Positions 1 to 10,700 of a stretch of DNA of 64,000 bases are shown here, one piece after another. Location of the stretch: the NCBI RefSeq assembly GCF_051622035.1, contig NC_135357.1, positions 32,716,191 through 32,780,190 on the forward strand, in the 5' to 3' direction. Source of the DNA: Arctopsyche grandis (lineage: Eukaryota; Arthropoda; Insecta; Trichoptera; Hydropsychidae). Each line of letters starts with the position of its first letter. Position 1 is the first letter of the stretch. The notes beneath the pieces are model-generated. The model was not told the DNA's origin. It saw only the letters and a program-made list of their open reading frames with translations, and searched no databases. The translations under genes were made by a program, and so were the position numbers.

Positions 1-3000
1 ACACACTAACAGACATTTGTTTACGTTTTTACATTTCACATTTGACGTGTGTGCATTCATACCTACCGCGACATATATAATCCATTCATGACTCAGTCAG
101 TCAGTCAGTCACTTTTCTTCGAAGCCGCTGATATAGCTGAACGCATATCTAACATCTACTGCCCCTCCTCTATCATGTCCAACTTTTATAAAGAATACAA
201 ACATAACATATGGTGGAGGCAGTTATCATATATAATGCAATTGTCCGACCACATTTTATGTGTTGTGGATCTTTTCTGTAGGCTAGGCTAAGATAGGCTA
301 CAAACATTACAGAATAGAGCCACGAAGAGTATCTTAGATGCACATAAATAGGTATATTAGTATAAGATCCTTGTTAAAGTATTTTATAAATTTGATGATA
401 CTCTGAAAATATATATGTCGGTTTTTATTTATAAGTTAGATAAGAAAATGTTACCTAGGTATTTCGATAGATATTTTATTAGAGGTATGGGGGAAGGCGA
501 GTGCAACAGTGACGGTGTTGTTTATTCTGACGAAGAGAATGCTTCCCGCAAAACGGTGACTGACCGTGCATCGCATTGGTACTGCCAGAACCCCGGCGGT
601 CACCACAGAGGGTTACATTTATATAAATATAGCATTAGAGGTAGCAATAAATCACAGAATTTAAAATTAAATAAGAGTAGGAAAAATGTGTATGTATGGA
701 AGTGTTGTTACTTATAATAAGCTGCCAGATGAAATTACAAATATACTTGTAATATTGATAAACTTATGGTAGCTGTAAGGTAACATCTCAAACAGTGTGT
801 ATGTATCTATGTACATATGTGAATGTATGTGTATATATTAATACATTATTATTTGTGTGATTGAATATAATTAGTTATTAAGCTTGGCTATATCTTAAAT
901 AAACAAATAAAACCTTTATTGTTTCAACACTCTACAATCACACATCCTATTCAAATCTAAACTGTCAAATATCATTCTGATTGTATAGATACTCCTTTCA
1001 AAATTTCAAAACTTGTCTACCTAAATCTTGTTTACACAAAACTGCTATTTGGAAAATATAATATAAGCATTTGAGAATAATTGTTATAATTTTTATCATC
1101 TCTTCCTCCTCCCTGTAACAAGCTATTCGCTCCACAAAATAATTTTATTTCAGAAAAGCTCGCCAGCCGCTACACACATGAATTGTCATCGTAGTATATT
1201 CTGCTTACAATCTACTATTTCTGCTTTTTAATTTACATGTTATATTTAAGAAAGAAAATAACTGTATCATAATGCAATTTTATAGAGTTATAATTACTTA
1301 GGTATGTTTCGAAATCTTAATTCATTGAAATAAATCCCAATTTATGATTGATCGTGTAAATACAATATGACTCGGAATTCCCAAACATTGGCTATTTTTT
1401 TTTTTTTTTTTTGATGCTTGACCATTTCTCGTCCACCTTGATTTTTCGGTTTTAAATTGATATAAGAGTCAGGTAATTGGGTTTATATATGGGCCACTCA
1501 AGCAACAGAATAGCATTTATTCATATAAAAGCATTAAAATATAATTTTAATAACATTTAAAACAATCGTAACAAAAAATATATATTCATTAATGTAAAAC
1601 ACAAAAAAGACACATGAAATAAGTGATTTCAACATTGAATCATTGAAGAATCACCAAATAAAAAAAAATCAGATATCTCCGTTCTTCGGTGAATTCTTTT
1701 CATGAGTTTTAAGACACAATATCGATAATGGACTTTTCGCAAGAGAATAGGTAAAAGACAATGATTACAACTATTAAATTATTTGAATTAAAAGAGATAA
1801 ACTTTATATGGTGAGTGATTGGCTGATTAATATTAAAGTCATATATGTAATTATGAGAATAACAGAATTAAGAAAAGAATCTTAAGAAAAATTGCTTTTA
1901 ACAATATAAATAAGTAATAAAGGTAAAACATTATAAACAAACAATATATGTAAAACATTAATTATTTAGAAAAGTTAAAAACATATATACATAATTTAAA
2001 AAACATGAAGATACATACATATATACAAAAAAAATGTATGTATCAATTTTAAGTTCTGGTAGAACAATGTGAAAACAAGGTTATAATCTAATCGTGATAT
2101 TTAAGTCAGTTTGGAACCATAAATAAACAATATTTTTATGGAAAACAAAAGTTTAAACCAGTCTAAGTATTTTCTGCATACCTCTGAACTATTAAATATA
2201 ATAAAGTTTATTTCTGCTTCATGAGATGGGATGAGTTGGAAATAATTATATTTTTAAATAATCTATATAATATCTGTCTATCCACTATTAAAACTCCAAT
2301 CATAGATCCATCTCCAAATCCTTAACAACATTAGTGAGAGCTAAGCGTTCGGCATGAGAATCGGCAGTCACTATATATTTTGGATTTATGTTCCCCAGAA
2401 ATCTTTCAAAAGAGCAAATGCTGAAAAATTCTCAAAAGTTGTTAGACTTTAGTAGTGATAACTGCTAATGGAACAGCGCTGGCTATACTTTCTGTCAGAA
2501 CAAAAGTTATAGTGTGTGGTTGCAAATCACAGGATGACGTTGAGTCAATAAATATAATGTTATTATGGTTTGGTCTCTCTTCATTAGCGGAGTTGTGATT
2601 ATTACAGTAAAGGGATTTTCTATAAATTTAATTTTGGCGCCTCCTATTCTCCCTATACATTGAATGTATATTTTCTGTAAGAAAATTATTTTAAATTTAT
2701 TATGTACATATGTAGCTTTATAAAATGTTCATTGTCATAATATTCATTACCTTGATCATACTAGTCATTTTTCCACCTCTTTCATATAAAAATGCAGCAT
2801 GCTGTTGAACTGCCTCCACCACATCCACTATACTATGAAAATAGCATTGAAATCACTTGGAAACGATCCACCTTGAATTTGTTAGACCAGCATACAATGA
2901 AATCCATCCCGGCAAAAAGCTTTATGGATAAGCCGTCATCTGATGTGGAACCCAGGGGGTTATGTTTGTATTCTTTATAAAAGTTGGAGATGATAGAGGA

Positions 3001-3168
3001 GGGGCAGTAGATGTTAGATATGCGTTCAGCTATATCAGCGGCTTCGAAGAAAAGTGACTGACTGACTGACTGAGTCATGAATGGATTATATATGTCGCGG
3101 TAGGTATGAATGCACACACGTCAAATGTCAAATGTAAAAACGTAAACAAATGTCTGTTAGTGTGTGTG
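1..3168. mobile_element. Element with long inverted terminal arms
   Basis: Bases 1-207 recur in inverted orientation at about 2963-3168, differing at only a few positions. A shorter match (TGGTGGAGGCAGTT) shows that the arms once reached further inward, to about 2810. The outer tip reads CACACTAACAGACATTTG on both sides. The left tip may continue outside the window, so no target-site duplication can be read. The 2.75 kb between the arms is AT-rich and nearly gene-free. It contains a long T run near 1397 and one decayed coding stretch near 2300-2520. Long arms with little coding content fit a foldback or MULE-type non-autonomous DNA transposon. The superfamily is not determined. Confidence 0.7.
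2300..2520 (-). pseudogene. Decayed coding fragment inside the inverted-repeat element
   Basis: On the minus strand two short open stretches lie end to end. One contains LTESIASAVPLAVITTK. The next contains CSFERFLGNINPKYIVTADS and ends at a TGA at 2300-2302. A stop and a shift of about 30 bp separate them, so this is not a working exon. The protein family is not recognised. It may be the last trace of the element's own transposase or of a captured gene. Confidence 0.35.
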
Positions 3169-3327
3169 TGTGAGCTATCGACGCGACACCGGTGGCGAGT
3201 AGTAGCATGACAATTCCGTGGAGGTTACGGATATACCTCACTATGTGCACGAGTGAGAGGTGTATATGAGTGGTGATTCTCGTATCATTTATGGGAATAT
3301 GCAGCACTATATGGATTTAACGCGTGC

Positions 3328-4852
3328 GAGCGAGATCGCACGTAAATTTTAATGTGTTGGGTTTTTAACGACCGTGTCTTTAAAAAATATGGATGTATTA
3401 GAAGGTTTGAGGTTATTTTCGTTCGACACTTCGTCTTGGAAGGATCACAATTTTAAAACATGAGTTCGTACGTCCAAAGATCGTCCGAAGAGATAGTGAA
3501 AATCGTGAGTTTGGCGGGTTGCGGACTTCCAATGCGATCAATCGCTGATCAAATTGGATGTTCGGTATCAACAGTGTCAAGAATATTAAAGAAAACCCGA
3601 GAATCGGGAACGTTAGCTCGGAAGAAAGGATCGGGACCGAAGCGAGGCACAAATGAGAAACAAGATCGATTGATAACACGTTTATCTTTACAGCAGCAGT
3701 TTAAAACTGCTGTAGAGATAAGAAGAGATCTCTCCAGTGAATTTTCGATCGAATTAAGTGTCGAAACCATAAGAAGTCGACTTCGAGAAGCAGGACGTCG
3801 GAGACCCGCGATTAATCCTCCTCTAACGAAAGAAATGATGGTGACTCGATTAGAATGGGCGAAGAGGCATAAAAAATGGACGGCATTGGATTGGCGACGA
3901 GTGATGTTTTCGTATGAATCCAAATTTAACCTGTCCAGCTCTGGTGGATTTCAATATGATCGACGCAAAGTTGGTGAAAAATACAAACCAAATTGCACTC
4001 GGAAAACAGTGAAGCATTGTCAAAGTCAAATGGTCTGGGGGTGCGTTTCTTATTCAGGAATTGGTCGCATGAAGTTCGTCCAAGGTTTAGTCAACGGACT
4101 AATGTATCAAAAAATTTTGGAAGAATGTTTCATTCCATCGATGGAAGACCACCTTTCACATTTTGATGATATTATTCTTCAAGATGACTCCGCGCCTTGT
4201 CATGGATCTAAAACGGTAATTATCATTATTTTTTTAATGTCATTAATAAGATTTCGAGCAAAATACTGAAGTATTTTCGTGACTTTTCTGTGCAGGTACA
4301 GGATTATTTGCACCAACTGGGAGTTTCCACATTAACTTGGCCAAAAAACAGTGCCGATTTGAACCCGATAGAAAACCTCTGGATGGCCATTAAGTGCCGG
4401 ATTAACAAACATAACATAACATCTTTACCCTCATTTAAGGAAACGATAGAAAAAATGTGGTACGATGAATTCCCGATTGAAATTCTGAGAGTTTTTATAG
4501 ATTCCATGCCTACTAGAATAAAAGCTGTGATAAAATCAAAAGGAGCCAGAACCAAATATTAATTTTTAAATAGTTTATATGATCGAAATAAAATTTAAAA
4601 TGTACATACATGTAAACTGTTATTTTAATTCCAAATATCATTCTTGCACATCGTCGTTAAAATCAAATAGCCATAAAACTTGTCTCGGCCCTTTTCTTTA
4701 ATATATTTTTAATTCTTCTTTTTATTTAAACAGTGCACTGCGATATCATCTACTATTTTAACGACTTTGGGTGTTGATTTTAAGTACGTTACACATTTAA
4801 TGTTAAAATTTCACGCACAATCTCGGTGTTCCACTTTTCGTGACCTCGACTG
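3328..4852 (+). mobile_element. Tc1-like DNA transposon, left end lost
   Basis: The right end reads as a Tc1-type terminal inverted repeat (GTGACCTCGACTG) followed by a TA dinucleotide at 4853-4854. Its reverse complement matches the plus strand from about 3328 onward (CGAGATYGYRCGTRAAATTTTAA). The inner part of the left repeat is therefore present, but the outermost 30 bases or so are missing or replaced. The transposase gene fills the middle. With one end gone and a mutated transposase, the copy should be immobile. Confidence 0.8.
3460..4562 (+). pseudogene. Tc1-like transposase, two exons, first catalytic Asp lost
   Basis: Tc1/mariner transposases bind the element's ends through an N-terminal helix-turn-helix and cut with a DD34E triad. 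Exon 1 (3460-4215) and exon 2 (4296-4562) join in frame through an 80-bp GT-AG intron (4216-4295) and give about 340 residues, the usual Tc1 length. The N-terminal half has the paired-like DNA-binding region (about residues 10-110). The second Asp lies in QDDSAPCH (about 242-243) and the Glu in NSADLNPIENLW (278). Asp 243 gives exact D34E spacing. The first Asp, expected in the motif FSDESKF, is Tyr 152 here (codon 3913-3915), so the enzyme should be dead. Without splicing, the frame stops at 4267-4269. The frame is otherwise open, which suggests recent loss or retention for DNA binding only. Confidence 0.8.
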
Positions 4853-4854
4853 TA

Positions 4855-5559
4855 TTAATGTATGTAGTTAATTTTAGCTAAATTAGCTAGTAATGTCTCA
4901 GCAATGCTCTTTATTTTAATAAAAATTACACACTACAGTACAATAAATAAGTAAATATACCACGGCCGTAGCCAGGATTTTTTTTAGAAGGGGGGAAGAA
5001 GGGTGGCTTAAACATATGCGCAAAATGTGTTTGTGAAAATTAGGGTTTGTTTGTTCAAGTTTATTTTTTTACTTCATATATTTTTAAATACATATTTTCG
5101 ACAAATACAATTGCAGACAAATGAACAGTATATAATATTAAAATTGCACATATTCAACGATTCGTTTATACATATATGATAAAATACTTTTTTACAATAA
5201 TCCGGGTAACTCGCATCTATATAAATGAATACCCGGTAACACATAACATCACATTCAATCAACTTAAACACCAACTAACAGAGTGGAGCTAATAAAAAGC
5301 TTGTAAAAAGGGCCTTTTATGTAGGACAGTCTATAAGTATATATACAGTAAATTTTAGCTCATCCGTGATCAACAAAATCCACTAAGTACAAACAGGTGT
5401 ATAATAAGCAGACTTGGAGGGTGAGGATGCTGCCATAAAATAACAATAGATCTCTTCATTATCCGAGAAAGCAAGAGAGTAAAAAAAATGGTTGACAATA
5501 GTGAACCATCTTTTTTTAGCCGTCAAGCATCGTGTTTGTCGGTCTCTGGTAATAAGTAC
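4855..5559. other. Non-coding, transposon-derived stretch
   Basis: No credible gene. Near 4966 the sequence CACGGCCGTAGCCAGGA followed by a T run and a G-rich patch looks like a transposon terminus of a type common in arthropods, but no partner end was found. The rest is AT-rich and featureless. Confidence 0.4.
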
Positions 5560-6180
5560 TTTGAAACCAGGGCTGTGGAGTCACTTCAGAATTCACCGAC
5601 TCCGACTCCGACTTGATCTTACTTTTCTCGCCAACGTATAAAATTGTTAATAATAAAATAATATCGATTTTCTAAATATAAAAAAATTTGAGGAATTAAA
5701 AAAATCATTAAAATAAAAATTAAGTGCATTCATAGTGTATGTGTATGAATTAAATACACAAACAAATCAATTTAATAAAAAATAGTATGAGACTCGGGAA
5801 GCAATGTATTATGGCCACAAAACCCCAACATATGTACAAGCAATTCAACTAATTAATTTCATAATATAATTTAAATTCATGATTTTTATAAAGAAATTAT
5901 TAAATATCAATTTATTAGTGGATTTACATAAAAATATTAAAAATAATAAAAACATGATAAATTATCAGGGCCAGCCCGAGAGGCAGGCAGGCAGGGGGGC
6001 GCTAAAAACCAAAATTTGTCAAATTATGATAAATTATTCAGTATAATTGAAATTGTCTGATGGCAAAATTTATATATAAAAATAATCTTATAATCTTAAA
6101 TAGCTTAACATCACAGAAATAGTTGTTTTATTTATGTTTAAAATTGCAACATATACTAATTTTTTAACACATTTTTAAAA

Positions 6181-6543
6181 TCTTATATATAATTTCGAAA
6201 GAGACTGTATATATGTATATATATGTAACTGTCGTTGGGAACTTTGTAAACAGGTAAGTTTCTATGACGATATATTTTCTTTTCGATTCAAATAAATTCG
6301 CCCCCGGCAGCGAAGGCTCAGACGCCGGCGCCGGATTCTGGTCTACATATAATTTCGAACGAGACAGTATATATGTTTATTTGTTCGTGACAGTCTATTT
6401 AATAAAAAAACAAATGAATATTCAAATAAATTTATATGAAATAAAGCTATTCAAATAAATTTAATAAAATGTTTACTATAAGATTAGTCATGTTTAAGCA
6501 GTTTATATCACAAATACCGAGCGAAGCCGGGTAAAACCACTAG
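6181..6543 (+). mobile_element. Helitron-like non-autonomous element
   Basis: The 5' tip is TCTTATATATAA preceded by A. The 3' tip is CACTAG followed by T, which matches the TC...CTRR ends and the A/T insertion site of Helitrons. An imperfect hairpin (ACCGAGCGAAGCCGGGT) sits just inside the 3' tip. A segment around TAATTTCGAAMGAGACWGTATATATG occurs twice (about 6189 and 6349). There is no coding capacity. Confidence 0.6.
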
Positions 6544-6571
6544 TATACTATATGTATATAATAATTTTACA

Positions 6572-7125
6572 TTAACCCTTTGGATGCTGACCAGCGCCGA
6601 TCGGCGTTTTGCCAACTAGTCCATGAGTTTGAAATACGCCGATAGGCGTTATTTTATGGGTATGTAAAAAGTAGACAAGAACACTAACCGCTAAGCCTTT
6701 CCAGGTAGCATTGAAAAAAAGGCATAGAATGGGTCGTGTAATCCGTACCAATGTTTATAAAGACTGGTTTACACCAGAATTTCTGAATTTATAACCCTAG
6801 CAGCATTTATTGTGGCTTGGAATTTAGATTGTGAGCATTACATTTTAACAACAATGAAGAAAATTGAACTAGTTCTGGAAAAATACATTCATTAATAGAC
6901 TTCTTTGGCTTATTTTATATTGTTGTAAGATACATTAGAGAGTCTATACACACCTTTATAAAACTCGAAATCCTCGGCAGTAGTTATCTAGGGTTTGTTT
7001 GTGTTAGCTACAATTTTTATACCTGCTTTCTATTGGATTTCTAAACAATTCTAGTTGCAAATGTTGACGAAATTTTCAGCGTGGCGGGCTTTCAACAGAA
7101 AAGACGTCAGCACTCAAAGGGTTAC
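6572..7125. mobile_element. piggyBac-like MITE
   Basis: The left side is TTAA followed by CCCTTTGGATGCTGA. The right side is TCAGCACTCAAAGGG followed by TTAC, probably a mutated TTAA. The inverted CCCTTTG ends at TTAA indicate a piggyBac-type MITE of about 546 bp (6576-7121). It has no coding sequence. Confidence 0.6.
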
Positions 7126-7743
7126 CGAAGCGAAATATTAAAAAACATATATATACATACATAGGGGGGCGCAAATTAAGATTTTTGCCTGGAGCACTAA
7201 ATACGAGTAAGCTATGTAGGTCCGGCCCTATACACAATTATAAAAAGAAAATAATATAAAAATATCCATCGTAAGTCTCAAAACGATCGGAAGATTGTAG
7301 GAATTTCAGCTCAATCGTTTGCAAAGTGAAACATAAATAAAAGAGCCTTGTAATAATAAAAAGGAGTCCGATTCAGTTGATTTTTTTTATGACTCCGACT
7401 CCGCTCGAAATGCTAAGAGTCGGCGATTCCGGCTCCACAGCCCTGTTTCAAACAAATCTCACCCTAGTGCAGGTTTTTCCTCATCGTGAGACTTCACATG
7501 TTGCTCTAAATACTCAAAATAACATTCGAATGGCACGAGAAACGTCGATAGTTGCATTCCATAAAGATTGCAGGACTCCAAGAGCGTAACGAAGATCACA
7601 ACCTACATAGTAGGATCTCTAGATACAGCCCCAAAGTGGTTTTGATCACCGACAAATCCCTCTACTTCTATTATACACATAATTCAGGAACTTGACTTTC
7701 AACTGTTCAGACTAGATTCATATGTAGTGAATACTTTAAAGTA

Positions 7744-10700
7744 TTATTCACATGGGAATGTTTTAGTCCAATTGTGAGTTTTCATATGATCCGAAAGGGA
7801 ATAATTGTGAGTGAACACACTCGAGCAAATGTTGCACTTGTACGGTTTTTCCATTGTGTGTGATTTCAAATGTTTCTCAAGGCACGCCATACGATTGAAC
7901 ACCTTTGAACACGTTTCACACTTGTACTGTTTATCCCTAGTGTGGGAGTTCATATGGATAGCGAGCGCCGATTTGCACGAGTATGCTTTCGAGCAAACAT
8001 TGCACACGTGCGGTTTCATCCCGGAGTGAGCTCTCACGTGCATCGTCAGGGTGGACTTCAAAGCGAACGCTTTCAGACAAATGTGACAGTTGTACGGTTT
8101 TTCGTCGGTGTGAGACACCATGTGGTACACGAGGTGGCATTTGAATGTGAACGACTTCATGCAGATTTTGCAATGGTGGATCTTTAGCTTGGCGCACCAT
8201 CTCAGGTGACTGGAGAGGAGGGATTTGTTTTGGTATGATTTTGAACAGATATCGCACTTGTACGGCTTTTCCGCACAGTGAGACTTGACGTGTGCCACCA
8301 GGTACGATTTGGAAATGAAAGAATTCAAACAAATTTCGCATTTGTATTGGGTGTGTTGTGGTTGGTCCAATTGTAATATTTTATAATTGCTGATGAGCTT
8401 TTTCGGGCCATTGAAGTAGTTCGCTTTAGAATTGTCGGAGTTGACGTTTGAAATTTTCCTCAATGTTATTTCTGTATTTGAAATTTTAAAGCTCTTTACA
8501 ATTTCTTCTAAGTTGTCACAAAAAGGAACATTTTCCCTGTGAATCTGCAAGCAAAAAGGGGAACTTTAACATTTTTGGCAAAAATTCGTCATACAGATTC
8601 TCTGATGACACTGCAAGAATTTGACTAATACTAAAAATATTATCTAATTTGACTAATACTAAACTACTACAGAAGTGTAGGGAATTCAAAAAGAGGTCTG
8701 TTTCATCGACTTCGAAAAGGCATTCGATAGAGTGGAACATGACAGATTAATAATTTTAACGGGTTCGATTCCCGCTAGAGTCACGTTGTTGGCATTCGTT
8801 TGTCAAGGTCGATCGTTTCTTATTAGAATTTGCCAATTTTTTTGATTTTAATTGAAACGGTTCCTGTAAACATTAGCATTCCTCCCCAATTTCTATCGAA
8901 AACTTTGAGTTTTTCAGTGTCTCATGGTTCGCCCATTGTATACAAAAACGCTGTAAAAAATTTTTCTCCGTAGATGATTAATGCACAAAAAATATATACG
9001 TACTGTATAAAAAAATGGAATAGGTGCCATTCGAAAAAGAACTGTGCGAGCAGGAGGTACAACCATCAAATGATAATGTCTACCACGCACATAATTATTA
9101 GGAACATAAAGTCTCAAGTGATTGAACAGGTCAAACCTAGGAGCAATGATCAATACGGATATCAGTTCCGAAATGGAGATAAGAAGAAGAAGGATCGAAA
9201 TAGCAAGAAATGCCTTCGGCAGCATGAAAAATGTTTTATGTTGTCTATGAAATTGCGCTTAACCCTTTGCCCGCGGCAATAAATATAGCGAACAAGCCCT
9301 GTACGTGGCACCTTTTTCGCGAATTTGGCAATCGAGTTTTCGACCTTAAATACAGATTTTAATATTTACTCAAGTAACCAGATATGTTAATTAACACATA
9401 AACTATTATTTTAAACAATAAAATACATAATATATCTCGTAGTTTTGGCTTAATTGTCAAATAATCATTCTTCATACAATTGAGACGTATCGTCGCCATT
9501 GTTCAACAGACGTGACGTCACATAAACGAGGTTTCGGTATGGTTCAACAAAAAACTAATTTTGACTGGTATATATTCATTTTAAGCAAATTGAATAGATG
9601 GCATTCAACTCTCAGTAATATATTCAACCAATTTTGAACCTTAAAACAGTTGAAATAGGCGCATATAAGGCTCAAAATCCCGTGCAAAGTTCAGAGATTC
9701 TATGGAAGACAGCCGCCCTACAGACTTGTCGCCCAAAGCTTCCATAGAAGACGGCCGCGGGCAAACGGTTAAGAATCCTGCACTCTTATGTTTGGTCGGT
9801 GTTGCTGTACGGATGCGAAACGTGGACGCTGGTAGAGGCATTCCTGAACAGGATAGAGTCCTTTGAAATGTGGTGTTACCGGAGGATGCTAATGATCTCA
9901 TGGAAGGAGCATGTAAGGAGCGAAACGGTCGTCCAGCTTCTTCATAAACAGAGAGAGAGAGCTTCTTGACACAGTAAAGCGCCGTAAGATACTTTGGCCT
10001 CAAATATCGCCTTCTACAAACAATCATACAGGGGAAATTAGAAGGCAAACAGTGGCTTGGGAGAAAGAAGCTCACTTGGCTCCGGAACATCAGGTCATGA
10101 CTTGCCCATGATAGAGAGGAATTCGCACGGGCCATAAACGATGTCTGCCCATGGTAGTCCGAATACGGATTCAGCATTAGAAGTATTCCTAAATAATACT
10201 AAATAATTCATATCTAAGTACCTTTACCGATGCATCTTTGTCATTATATTCATTTTTTATTAAGCGGATGTCTGGCTTTGATTCGATTTCTTCCGAGGCG
10301 CTCGATTCACATTCAATAACATCATTATTAACGTCCGGTAACGAATTATTATCGTTCACTTCCAACCATAGCACTTCATTGAGAAAGGAGTCTTCTTTTT
10401 TGATGTCTAAACACTTGGACTGCCGGAGTTTCAACGCCTCTTCACTCTGAATGCAAATGTCCCTAAAACGGCAGAACAACTCCAGGTTGTTTTCACACGT
10501 AAGGCATATCGTACCTGGCAGTCCGTCTTCTTTCGTAACCTGAAAAATATAATCAAGATAGTAGTGAATTATCTGTATGGTAATCAGTTTACTGAAAAAT
10601 TTAGATTTATTTATTTCTCAACTAAAAACAGTAAACACTAGTCGTCGTTGGCCCATAACAAGTTCATTTCGTCAAAAGACTTTATTACAATTTTTAATTT

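Larger units (their letters stand above)
5966..7230. mobile_element. Probable nested hAT-like element
   Basis: The left end CAGGGCCAGCCC and the right end GGTCCGGCCCTA are imperfectly inverted, and each is followed inward by a GGGGGGCGC patch, a layout seen in hAT MITEs. The flanking octamers agree at only 5 of 8 positions, so the boundaries are tentative. It lies wholly inside the larger hAT element and in turn contains a Helitron and a piggyBac-like MITE. Confidence 0.4.
5560..7453. mobile_element. hAT-like element with 8-bp target duplication
   Basis: The element runs 5568-7445. Its ends are CAGGGCTGTGGAG at the left and the inverted CTCCACAGCCCTG at the right, each followed inward by GACTCC-type repeats. 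The flanking octamers are TTTGAAAC (5560-5567) and TTTCAAAC (7446-7453), 7 of 8 identical, as expected for hAT insertion. It has no transposase of its own and is filled with nested elements. It landed inside a decayed zinc-finger repeat belonging to the gene downstream. Confidence 0.75.
5500..7743 (-). pseudogene. Decayed C-terminal zinc fingers, split by the hAT element
   Basis: Just past the stop of the zinc-finger gene at 7744, the minus strand still reads like fingers. Bases 7755 down to about 7690 give CE(stop)YFKVFTTYESSLNS, a C2H2 finger that has lost its second Cys and its His residues. Near 7530-7475 the stretch YLEQHVKSHDEEKP carries the L-x2-H-x3-H end of a finger and its linker. 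EICLK follows, out of frame. The hAT element sits right after that LK. Beyond it, from 5559 downward, the reading VLITRDRQTRCLTA plausibly continues the same finger. So the gene once had about three more fingers. The reading beyond the hAT element is less certain than the part before it. Confidence 0.5.

Noticed and set aside
415-717. 100-codon open frame on the plus strand inside the first inverted-repeat element
   Set aside because: No domain, no splice context and composition like the surrounding DNA. It has no copy elsewhere in the window.
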